In this document: one piece after another, positions 57,276-64,000 of the stretch
How the letters are laid out: each line of letters begins with the position of its first letter
Position numbering within the stretch: the first letter of the stretch is position 1
Assembly (NCBI GenBank): GCA_964423645.1
Contig: CAYRFE010000020.1
Span: 1 to 64,000, forward strand
DNA from: CAYRFE01 sp964423645 [NCBI: uncultured bacterium]
Lineage (GTDB): Bacteria > Macinerneyibacteriota > Macinerneyibacteria > Macinerneyibacteriales
Direction: 5' to 3'
Length of the DNA stretch: 64,000 bases
Program-made: the position numbers and the translations under genes
The notes under the pieces: generated by a model
Database searches by the model: none
Told to the model about the DNA's origin: nothing
What the model saw: the letters and a program-made list of their open reading frames with translations, nothing else

Positions 57276-58310
57276 TCATGCTTTTAGCAATTGAGACAAA
57301 TATGTTACAAAGCCGTTAATATCATCGTCGGTCGTGTCAAATGATGCCATAAATCGCACTTCGTGTCGTGACTCATCCCAGGTATAAAAAAAGTATTTGT
57401 TCCGCAGTGATTCGATCACATGCTCCGGTACGATCGCAAAAACACCGTTTGCCTCAACCGGTTGTGTAATCGTAACGCCTGGAACGGTTGACAGTTTTTC
57501 TGCAAGCCGTCTCGCGGCATTATTCGCATGAAGTGCGGTCGTACGCCAGAGTTCATCTGTCAAATAAGCCTCAAATTGCGCTGATACATATCGCATTTTG
57601 GACATAAGCTGCATGTTTTGCTTTCGTGTATATTTGAAGCCTTCAGCCAGTTTCGGATTGAAAAAAACCACCGCTTCGCCAAACATCAACCCGTTCTTGG
57701 TCCCTCCGAACGAGAGCACATCCACCCCGACATCGCCGGAGAGCGCACGTAATGAACAATTGAGCGCAGCCGCCGCATTACAAAAACGCGCACCGTCAAC
57801 ATGCAGATACATGTCGTGCGAATGCGCAAAGTCTGCGAGCGCTCGTAATTCCTTGGGTGTATAGACCGTTCCGACTTCTGTGGTTTGCGAAATAGAAATA
57901 ACTTTCGGCTGTGCGTGATGCTCCACACCGACGGCGTGCAACAACGGCTCAATACGATCAATAGTGACTTTACCGTTCGTATGAGGCACTGCAATTATCT
58001 TATTGCCCGTAATGTGTTCAGGCGCACCGCATTCATCGACATTGATATGTGCCAATTCCGAACATACGACCGCATGGTACGGTTTCATGATCGATAACAG
58101 CGATAATACATTTGCGGCCGTACCGTTAAACACGAAATACGGTTCTGTATGCTCGCCGAATTCCTTTTTTAATAACGTCACGGCATGTGCAGTGACGGGA
58201 TCATCGCCATAGCCGATCACATGATCGTGATTCACATGCATTACTGCCTCAATAATTTTCGTATGTGCTCCCGCATTATTATCACTTGCAAAACCTCTCA
58301 TAAAATCCAT
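57276..58310 (-). CDS. Threonine aldolase family protein
   Basis: A 344-residue PLP enzyme of the low-specificity threonine aldolase/beta-eliminating lyase group, cleaving threonine or allo-threonine to glycine and acetaldehyde. Motifs: FASDNNAGAH at the start, YGDDPVTAHAV, ELAHINVDECGAPE, LHVDGARFCNAA and SFGGTKNGLMFGEAVVFF with the PLP Lys. GGAGGATAAC precedes the ATG. Confidence 0.92.
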   Translation of the reverse strand: MDFMRGFASDNNAGAHTKIIEAVMHVNHDHVIGYGDDPVTAHAVTLLKKEFGEHTEPYFVFNGTAANVLSLLSIMKPYHAVVCSELAHINVDECGAPEHITGNKIIAVPHTNGKVTIDRIEPLLHAVGVEHHAQPKVISISQTTEVGTVYTPKELRALADFAHSHDMYLHVDGARFCNAAAALNCSLRALSGDVGVDVLSFGGTKNGLMFGEAVVFFNPKLAEGFKYTRKQNMQLMSKMRYVSAQFEAYLTDELWRTTALHANNAARRLAEKLSTVPGVTITQPVEANGVFAIVPEHVIESLRNKYFFYTWDESRHEVRFMASFDTTDDDINGFVTYLSQLLKA

Positions 58311-58400
58311 GGTTATCCTCCCTGTTCTTACGGTAATGACTATATCATGAATTGAAGAATTTGTGTAGTCATGTGATGAGATTTTTTGGTATAAAAGAAA

Positions 58401-58473
58401 TGGAGCTAACGGGGGTCGAACCCGTGACCTCTTGACTGCCAGTCAAGCGCGCTCCCAGCTGCGCTATAGCCCC
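58401..58473 (-). tRNA. tRNA-Ala (anticodon GGC)
   Basis: The 73-nt cloverleaf on the minus strand has acceptor arms GGGGCTA and TAGCTCC. They include the G3-U70 wobble pair that identifies alanine tRNAs. The anticodon stem CTTGA/TCAAG carries the loop CTGGCAG (anticodon GGC), and the T arm contains GGTTCGACCCC-type sequence. The CCA end is not encoded beyond the discriminator A. Confidence 0.97.
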
Positions 58474-58482
58474 TCGGCTCTA

Positions 58483-58510
58483 ACCATACACAAAAACAAA
58501 AAAAAATCAA
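58483..58510 (-). promoter_or_regulatory. Probable promoter of tRNA-Ala
   Basis: TTGATT (58505-58510) and TATGGT (58483-58488) are 16 bp apart on the minus strand, with a T-rich spacer and about 9 bp to the tRNA 5' end. Confidence 0.5.
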
Positions 58511-58534
58511 CTGAAAAAACCATAGACAAACAAG

Positions 58535-58563
58535 ATACGATGCACACGAAGTGTGCATCGTAT
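58535..58563 (-). terminator. Terminator hairpin after pit
   Basis: ATACGATGCACAC and GTGTGCATCGTAT form a perfect 13-bp stem with a 3-nt loop, 14 bp past the pit stop. Moderately T-rich sequence follows on the minus strand. Confidence 0.7.
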
Positions 58564-58576
58564 AAATACCCCCCTG

Positions 58577-59794
58577 CTACTGAATAAGTAATCGAAATAC
58601 ATAATACAATAAGGCTGAGGTAATTCCCGCGATCGGTACGGTGATAACCCACGATAATACTATTTGTTTCAACACGCCCAAATTGACCGCCTCAATACCT
58701 CGCGCATACCCCACACCGACAACAGCGCCGACCACCGTATGCGTTGATGACACCGGCACACCCAAGGACGATGCGGCCATTACGGTTGTTGCGGTACCAA
58801 GGTCAATAGCAAAACCGCGAGTATTATTGATCTCGGTAATATTTGTTCCGATGGTTTTCATAACACGACTTCCTAAAAGGAAAACTCCCATAGCTATGCC
58901 TGCACCACCAAGTATCATTAAAGATGACGGGATCTCCGCCTTTGAGCTAAGTGTCCCCATTTTGACAATCGCGTAAATAGCGGCAAGCGGTCCTATAGCA
59001 TTCGCCACATCATTCGCACCATGTGCAAACGATACATAACAGGAAGTGAATACTTGTAAACGTTTAAATATCTGTTCAACACTGAAAAATTCATCAAGAC
59101 CTGTCTTGATCCGACGTAATATAAACATTGCTCCCAATCCGGCAATAATACCGATTGCCAACGATAGTCCGATAAATGTAACAGGAGATAATTTTTTATA
59201 AATACTGGTAAAGAACAATACTCCAATCGTAAACACCGTGGTACCGACAAGTATTGGTCCCACTTTTTTTGCCGCTGCAAAGGGCGAATCTCGATGGAGG
59301 ATCAAATATGATAATAATTTGAAAATACCGTACGCGATCAATCCCCCTAAGATCGGCGAGATAATCCAGCTTGCGACAATAAATAATATTTTTGACCATT
59401 TGATAGTTTCCCATCCGAATGCAACGATCGCAAAACCTGCCATAGCACCTACGATCGAGTGACTTGTCGAGACGGGCATCGAAAAAAATGTCGCGATGAA
59501 CACCCAAATTGCGGCTGCCGTAATCGCCGCGAAAGCTCCTGCGATAAACATTCGGTTGTCCTGAATAAGGTTGACATTGAATATTCCTGATTTTATCGTA
59601 TCGGTTACATTTTTCCCGAAAAGATATGCACCGCCAAACTCCAAAATTCCGGCAATAATGACTGCCTGTTTAATCGTAATCGCTTTTGCACCTACTGCCG
59701 TCGCCATTGAATTTGCCACATCATTTGCGCCTATTGACATTGCCATGATAAATGCGATAAATGCCGCTAATAATAATATAGTTTCCGGGCTCAT
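58577..59794 (-). CDS. Low-affinity inorganic phosphate transporter (PiT family)
   Basis: A 405-residue inner membrane protein with about ten membrane segments and the two repeated PiT signatures: GANDVANSMATAVGAKAI near the N-terminus and HGANDVANAIGPLAAI in the second half. It moves phosphate or metal-phosphate with protons. It follows the DUF47 gene by 15 bp and sits behind a Pho-box-like promoter. Confidence 0.94.
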   Translation of the reverse strand: MSPETILLLAAFIAFIMAMSIGANDVANSMATAVGAKAITIKQAVIIAGILEFGGAYLFGKNVTDTIKSGIFNVNLIQDNRMFIAGAFAAITAAAIWVFIATFFSMPVSTSHSIVGAMAGFAIVAFGWETIKWSKILFIVASWIISPILGGLIAYGIFKLLSYLILHRDSPFAAAKKVGPILVGTTVFTIGVLFFTSIYKKLSPVTFIGLSLAIGIIAGLGAMFILRRIKTGLDEFFSVEQIFKRLQVFTSCYVSFAHGANDVANAIGPLAAIYAIVKMGTLSSKAEIPSSLMILGGAGIAMGVFLLGSRVMKTIGTNITEINNTRGFAIDLGTATTVMAASSLGVPVSSTHTVVGAVVGVGYARGIEAVNLGVLKQIVLSWVITVPIAGITSALLYYVFRLLIQ

Positions 59795-59809
59795 GCTGTC
59801 ACCTTTCTG

Positions 59810-60484
59810 TTATTTTAAAAACGCGCGTAAAATTTCAGCCGAGTTTTCTGCTGTGTCGGTCATATGTCCTAAAATCAGCACCATTTCTCTGAAATATATC
59901 AGATCCAACGGATTCAATTCCTTCTTTTTTGAATATATCCATTTGCCGATTTCAAGTGATAATTCATCAACATTGTTCTCGATCATATCTATTTCCTTGT
60001 AATCACGCTCTTCTTCCTGAATTACTTGCGCTGCGAAAGAAGAATCAATAATTTTACGTAAGTCACGAACCATATCCTGCAATAAATCGACTGATCGCTC
60101 TACTTGCCGTACCATTTCAAGAAGTTTTTGTTGAATATGCTCATCCAATCCGTCGATTTTATTTAAGCTCATTTTAACGGCGATGTCTTCTATCGCATCG
60201 ATCAAATCATCTTGATTGTGCAAATAGTCTAAAACACTCTTTATCGTGAAAGGTAATTTCACCGATTTTTTGAGCGAGTTTCGAAGTTTAAACTTGATCT
60301 CATCTGCTTCCGATTCACGGGCACAGATATACTGCACCATTTCTGTAATATCCTCACCGTGTAAATATTTCTCAGTAAGAGGAAATAATTTTTTACCGAG
60401 TTCATCCAAAATATCGGCATGCTGAATAAGAAGCTTTAACGGTGCATCTTGAGGAAACAAATCTGACAACAGTGATTTAAACAT
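59810..60484 (-). CDS. DUF47/PhoU-like phosphate transport regulator
   Basis: A 224-residue all-helical protein of the TIGR00153/DUF47 family. These resemble PhoU and usually precede pit genes, where they modulate phosphate uptake. Supporting features are acidic metal-binding helices (EADEIKFKLRN, then DLIDAIEDIAVKM) and the C-terminal EMVLILGHMTDTAENSAEI. AAGGAGATGGT precedes the ATG. Confidence 0.9.
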   Translation of the reverse strand: MFKSLLSDLFPQDAPLKLLIQHADILDELGKKLFPLTEKYLHGEDITEMVQYICARESEADEIKFKLRNSLKKSVKLPFTIKSVLDYLHNQDDLIDAIEDIAVKMSLNKIDGLDEHIQQKLLEMVRQVERSVDLLQDMVRDLRKIIDSSFAAQVIQEEERDYKEIDMIENNVDELSLEIGKWIYSKKKELNPLDLIYFREMVLILGHMTDTAENSAEILRAFLK

Positions 60485-60522
60485 ACCATCTCCTTTTTCT
60501 TCGCTCCGTTAACATTGTATGA

Positions 60523-60567
60523 ATTATACATTAATTTTCAATGTGCTAAGTGTTAATTTTGTGTTAA
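60523..60567 (-). promoter_or_regulatory. Pho-box-like direct repeats and -10 of the DUF47-pit operon
   Basis: Two perfect TTAACAC repeats (60561-60567 and 60550-60556) lie 11 bp apart on the minus strand, with a looser TTAGCAC next (60543-60549). TATAAT follows at 60523-60528, and no good -35 is present. This layout matches promoters activated by PhoB/PhoP-type regulators, whose sites are 11-bp-spaced direct repeats. Confidence 0.65.
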
Positions 60568-60595
60568 TTATTTCCCGCAGGTAGTATTGGAGGTG

Positions 60596-60630
60596 CCTGC
60601 ACTCACCGTTGGTGTGACAGTGAATGCAGG
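60596..60630 (-). other. Stem-loop downstream of the metallophosphoesterase gene
   Basis: CCTGCACTCAC and GTGAATGCAGG pair in 10 of 11 positions across a 13-nt loop. No T-run follows on the minus strand, so it is at most a weak terminator. Confidence 0.4.
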
Positions 60631-60648
60631 AAACAGAGGGGGTGGGGG

Positions 60649-61356
60649 TCAGAAAGGTTCTGTGTGATACGTATAGGAGTTTTGCTTGGTATTAATAGTA
60701 CAGAATTGGAATGCACCGTTTGAACAAGTGCCGCTATTAAGATATACCGTATTTTTATTATGAAAAGACGAGATGCGGTGAGTATGTCCGGTCACAACAA
60801 AATCATATCCTCGCTGCTCAGCAAGGCGGAGTGCCCATTGCGTAAACATACACGATTCGGGTGATGCGCCGGTTCCGCCGATATATTCGTCAATAAAGGA
60901 AAGAATATCATATAAACTTTTTAACCCTAAGCGCTTGATATAACCACCCAACCAAATTAAAAAATCAACACTACCCCGTGCGCGTGTTGCAACCCAATCA
61001 TATTGATGTCCGTGAGTAAACAATATGCGCAATCCGTCCTTTTGAATACTATACTCCTCGAGCGCGTTGACCGTTACCTGAGCAGCCATATCATGATTAC
61101 CGTACACATATACGTATTGGTCACTCAATAATCGACTGCCGACATAGGGATATGCTGCGACAGCCTGCCAAAACTCTTTTTTGGGGTTACGAAAATCAGT
61201 GCCGGTCAATGTATCGAATATGTCACCCAGGAGGATTATCTTTTCAAAATTATTCTCAAGGCGCATAAGAAATTCTAAGAATGCCGACTCATCGTGCAAA
61301 AAACCGTCAGCATTGTCCCTGCTTATATGCAAATCCGATATAACTGCTATTTCCAT
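60649..61356 (-). CDS. Metallophosphoesterase resembling LpxH/PlcP
   Basis: A 235-residue calcineurin-type phosphoesterase. The metal-binding motifs are in order: DLHIS (DxH), LLGDIFD (GDxxD), YGNHD (GNHD), FTHGHQYD and VTGHTH (GHTH). Among relatives, LpxH cleaves UDP-diacylglucosamine in lipid A synthesis, and PlcP is a phospholipase C used in phosphate starvation. The neighbourhood (phosphate transport, Pho-like repeats, divergent glycosyltransferase) leans to PlcP, but the sequence does not settle it. I chose the ATG at 61356 with GAGGAGG; a GTG at 61371 is in frame. A -10-like TATAGT lies at 61373-61378. Confidence 0.8.
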   Translation of the reverse strand: MEIAVISDLHISRDNADGFLHDESAFLEFLMRLENNFEKIILLGDIFDTLTGTDFRNPKKEFWQAVAAYPYVGSRLLSDQYVYVYGNHDMAAQVTVNALEEYSIQKDGLRILFTHGHQYDWVATRARGSVDFLIWLGGYIKRLGLKSLYDILSFIDEYIGGTGASPESCMFTQWALRLAEQRGYDFVVTGHTHRISSFHNKNTVYLNSGTCSNGAFQFCTINTKQNSYTYHTEPF

Positions 61357-61410
61357 AACCCTCCTCACCACTACTATACGTGCCTATTGTTAATTCAAGG
61401 CGAAGTATGT

Positions 61411-61422
61411 ATGAAATTTCAT
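61411..61422. promoter_or_regulatory. 12-bp palindrome between the divergent phosphoesterase and glycosyltransferase genes
   Basis: ATGAAATTTCAT is a perfect palindrome. Its core GAAATTTC is shared with the one at 54053-54064, so both may be operator sites for the same factor. Confidence 0.35.
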
Positions 61423-61438
61423 GGTGATTTTTACACAA

Positions 61439-61472
61439 TTAACACAGTATTAACCGAATATTACCAGATTAA
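61439..61472 (+). promoter_or_regulatory. Three 11-bp direct repeats (Pho-box-like) before the glycosyltransferase
   Basis: TTAACACAGTA (61439), TTAACCGAATA (61450) and TTACCAGATTA (61461) follow each other with an exact 11-bp period, in the same orientation relative to the gene as the repeats before DUF47-pit. A possible -10, TAGAGT, lies at 61487-61492. Confidence 0.6.
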
Positions 61473-61516
61473 TCGAACTCCTGCGGTAGAGTATTGTCAG
61501 CAAACGGAGGTGCAAG

Positions 61517-62665
61517 GTGACAACATCGATCATGTATCTTATATACGGAATGGCAGGATTTGCGTTACTCTTCACTGCTGCATGCACTATTGCAGTATGT
61601 ATCACGCGTTTTTCAAAAAAAACAACCGTTTCTTCGCACCCGCACGTAACTTTGGTAAAACCCGTAAAAAACATTGATGAAGGATTCGATGACAATATTC
61701 GTTCTTTTTATACTCTCGATTACCCGTCATATGATATTGTCTTCGGAATTGATGAACGTACGGATCCATGTGTTGAGCGACTTCAAGCAATTGCATCGGA
61801 ATTCTCTGCCATAAAAACTTCTATCGTCGCCACAGGTGCCGAAAAAGTCGGCAACCCCAAAATCGACACACTGCACCACTGTGCTGAAAGTGTCACAGGA
61901 GACTACGTGTGGATCACCGACTCAAATGTGAGAGTAGCACCCGATACACTCACGAGAATGGTACACGGTGCACAAACAACAGGAGCGAAGATCATTTTTT
62001 CACCGATCCTCGGTGCCGGCAACAAAAGTTTCGGCAGTATTGTTGAGAATTCCTATATCAATCTTTTTGTGTCCGGCGCTACGATCATTGCATGGGCATT
62101 GTTTAAAAAACCTGTTATTACCGGCAAATCAATGCTCATTGACATGCATACGCTTATCTCACATTATGGCGGATTTGATTATTTTCGCTCTTTCCTCGCA
62201 GAGGATTATGTCCTTGGCGATACATTTAAAAACGACGGTTTTCACGTTGTTACCAATTACGCATGGATTACCAATATAAATGAGAAGACACAATTAAAAA
62301 ACGTCTATGCTCGCTTGTCGCGGTGGGCATTATTGCGCCGCAATCTTAATGTTCTTTACGGATTTGAAATATTCACAAATCCTCTTTTTTTTATCGCACT
62401 ACTATTAGCAGACACACATCACGGCAGTACGCTCGCAATAGCCGGGCTTGCATTTTTACTCTTGTGTGAATATCTTGTGTTGTTCATTGTCAACTCGCAC
62501 GACAGGAAATCTCTTCGTGTCATCCTTACATACCCGGCTGCAGTAATGGCAAAATACCTGCTCCAGCTCATTGTGTTCATCGGATCATTTCTAACCGCAA
62601 CGGTTATATGGCGCGGAAGACGCCTGCATATCGGCAATCGAACCGTAATTTCAGAAAGGACGTAA
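61517..62665 (+). CDS. Membrane glycosyltransferase of the ceramide-glucosyltransferase (GT21/HpnI) type
   Basis: A 382-residue enzyme with one N-terminal membrane segment (about 7-29), a GT-A catalytic domain and several C-terminal membrane segments (about 280-365). Catalytic motifs are present in order: GIDER (first Asp), ITDSNVRV (second), AEDYVLG (third) and RLSRW at 266-270, the Q/R-x-x-R-W motif of lipid glycosyltransferases. It probably transfers a sugar to a membrane lipid such as diacylglycerol. The start is GTG with GGAGG 6 nt upstream. glgC follows after 2 bp, and Pho-like repeats precede the gene. Confidence 0.82.
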   Translation: MTTSIMYLIYGMAGFALLFTAACTIAVCITRFSKKTTVSSHPHVTLVKPVKNIDEGFDDNIRSFYTLDYPSYDIVFGIDERTDPCVERLQAIASEFSAIKTSIVATGAEKVGNPKIDTLHHCAESVTGDYVWITDSNVRVAPDTLTRMVHGAQTTGAKIIFSPILGAGNKSFGSIVENSYINLFVSGATIIAWALFKKPVITGKSMLIDMHTLISHYGGFDYFRSFLAEDYVLGDTFKNDGFHVVTNYAWITNINEKTQLKNVYARLSRWALLRRNLNVLYGFEIFTNPLFFIALLLADTHHGSTLAIAGLAFLLLCEYLVLFIVNSHDRKSLRVILTYPAAVMAKYLLQLIVFIGSFLTATVIWRGRRLHIGNRTVISERT

Positions 62666-62667
62666 CT

Positions 62668-63978
62668 ATGGTAAGCATCACCAAACAATTAAATGAACGC
62701 ACAGCGGCACTTATCCTCGGCGGCGGACGCGGAACACGATTATTCCCATTGACTTTATTCAGGTCAAAACCCGCGATCTCGGTCGGCGGCGAATATCGTC
62801 TTATCGATATCCCCATCAGCAACTGCATCAATTCGGGAATAGGAAAGATCTATATTCTCACGCAATTTTTAAGCGCAGGATTAAATCGTCACATCACGCG
62901 TACGTATCGCTTTGATGCATTCGGGGGAAAATTCGTCGAAATTCTGGCAGCCGAACAAACACCTACAAACTTTGATTACGCGCAAGGCACCGCCGACGCA
63001 GTCCGCCAAAGCATACGTTACATTGAGAATCTTGACGCTGATTATGTGTTTATACTTTCCGGCGATCAATTATTCCGAATGGATCTACAAGAAATGCTTG
63101 AATATCATATCGCTACTCACGCTGATGTTACCGTATCTTGCCTTCGTGTAGCACAGAAAGACGTTGAGCGATTCGGTATCATGAAAATGGATAAGGACAA
63201 TAAGATCACTGATTTTTTCGAAAAACCCGGCGATCCCGTCACGGTTGAATCGTTGCGAAATCCTGACCCGTTGCATGAAGGCAAGGATTTTGTTGGATCG
63301 ATGGGATTATATATTTTTAACAAACAAGTGCTTTTAAAATTACTGAAGGAATCAGATGCCAAGGATTTTGGCAAAGGCATTTTTCCCGAAGCGATCAAGA
63401 CACACACAATCCATGCCTACTTATTCGACGGTTACTGGGAAGATATCGGCACGATCGCATCGTATTTTGAGACAAACCTGCTGCTCACCGAAGAAACACC
63501 TCCGTTTTCATTTTATGATGCGGCAATGCCGATTTATACACACCCTCGTCATCTTCCTCCTGCAAAAGTATTTTCAAGTACCGTCGATCAGGCACTTATT
63601 TCAGACGGATCGATCATCAAAGAATCAAAAATTCGCAAATGTGTCATAGGCGTCCGTTCCTTTATTGATACGAATTGCGACCTTGAAGAAACGCTGGTTC
63701 TCGGCAACGACATCTACTATGATGAGTATTCTTCAAACATCAATGAAGACAAAAACACCCATTACGGAATAGGTGAAAACACTATCATAAAACGGGCAAT
63801 TATCGACAAAAATGCTGTCATTGGTAAAAATGTTACGATCATCGGCAGTTTGAAAGAATATATCAATGTGAGAAATGATGACGATGCTCCGTTTCATATC
63901 ATGAATGGTATCGTAGTTGTGGCTCGAGGAATGACAGTACCGGATAATGCTGTTATTAATGCCGAGGATTATATCTGA
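62668..63978 (+). CDS. glgC: Glucose-1-phosphate adenylyltransferase
   Basis: A 436-residue enzyme that makes ADP-glucose for glycogen. It has LGGGRGTRLFPLT (about 17-29), the SKPAISVGGEYRLIDIPISN loop region, GTADAVRQS, SGDQLFRMD, EKPGDP and DGYWEDIGT, and a C-terminal left-handed beta-helix domain. I chose the ATG at 62668, preceded by AGAAAGGA; the longer frame lies inside the glycosyltransferase gene. It is tightly coupled to that gene and to the next, whose start overlaps its stop. Confidence 0.95.
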   Translation: MVSITKQLNERTAALILGGGRGTRLFPLTLFRSKPAISVGGEYRLIDIPISNCINSGIGKIYILTQFLSAGLNRHITRTYRFDAFGGKFVEILAAEQTPTNFDYAQGTADAVRQSIRYIENLDADYVFILSGDQLFRMDLQEMLEYHIATHADVTVSCLRVAQKDVERFGIMKMDKDNKITDFFEKPGDPVTVESLRNPDPLHEGKDFVGSMGLYIFNKQVLLKLLKESDAKDFGKGIFPEAIKTHTIHAYLFDGYWEDIGTIASYFETNLLLTEETPPFSFYDAAMPIYTHPRHLPPAKVFSSTVDQALISDGSIIKESKIRKCVIGVRSFIDTNCDLEETLVLGNDIYYDEYSSNINEDKNTHYGIGENTIIKRAIIDKNAVIGKNVTIIGSLKEYINVRNDDDAPFHIMNGIVVVARGMTVPDNAVINAEDYI

Positions 63979-64000
63979 TGTCTGCAAAAAAGAGAATTGT
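63978..64000 (+). CDS. Start of a downstream gene, possibly glycogen synthase
   Basis: An ATG overlapping the glgC stop in TGATG opens a frame reading MSAKKRIV up to the window edge. Position after glgC suggests glgA, but seven codons cannot prove it. Confidence 0.35.

Overview
The window looks like part of the chromosome of an anaerobic or microaerophilic bacterium with an outer membrane. Outer membrane evidence: two beta-barrel proteins that end in Phe (10977-12413 and 43098-48185), several lipobox lipoproteins, a LolA-like/MMPL/DUF1302 export set and a bactofilin. Anaerobic evidence: FeoAB ferrous iron uptake, an oxygen-labile two-subunit class I fumarase, and a tungsten-type aldehyde:ferredoxin oxidoreductase (AOR) with its own polyferredoxin. 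The DNA is fairly AT-rich. A SprA-like giant barrel, a histone H1-like protein, a FlgT-like protein and an E. coli-length GyrB fit the FCB or Spirochaetota neighbourhood, but I cannot name the phylum from the sequence.

Almost all genes are on the minus strand. From low to high coordinates: the 5' end of a subtilase; a membrane protein and a FlgT-like protein; a metal-regulated dtxR-feoA-feoB operon; a radical SAM protein, a periplasmic solute-binding-like protein, the H1-like protein and a CNNM/CBS transporter whose start codon lies in an RNA hairpin; tag on the plus strand; a tetR-MMPL-LolA-like-DUF1302 envelope operon with two TetR-type palindromes flanking its promoter; an AT-rich WG-repeat gene; the AOR pair; and a small orphan gene on the plus strand.

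The centre (22-40 kb) is mostly housekeeping: fumarase, dnaB-rplI-rpsR-ssb-rpsF with a structured S6 leader, an RRM protein, gyrA and gyrB, a divergent EF-G paralogue, bactofilin, an aminotransferase, rpe, rsmB, maf and dtd. From 54.0 kb down to 38.0 kb the genes ispA, dxs, tlyA, nadK, recN, a SprA-like gene, an unknown exported protein, dtd, maf, rsmB and rpe overlap at every junction, so the giant outer membrane protein is embedded in a housekeeping transcript.

The right end carries pabA-pabB-pabC, a threonine aldolase, tRNA-Ala(GGC), and a phosphate-related region. There, a DUF47-pit operon and a glycosyltransferase-glgC operon each have 11-bp-spaced TTAACAC-type direct repeats resembling Pho boxes. 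A metallophosphoesterase resembling PlcP/LpxH lies beside the glycosyltransferase. I infer a phosphate-starvation module that may replace phospholipid with glycolipid and link this to glycogen synthesis. This is the most interesting functional hypothesis in the window, followed by the SprA-like locus.
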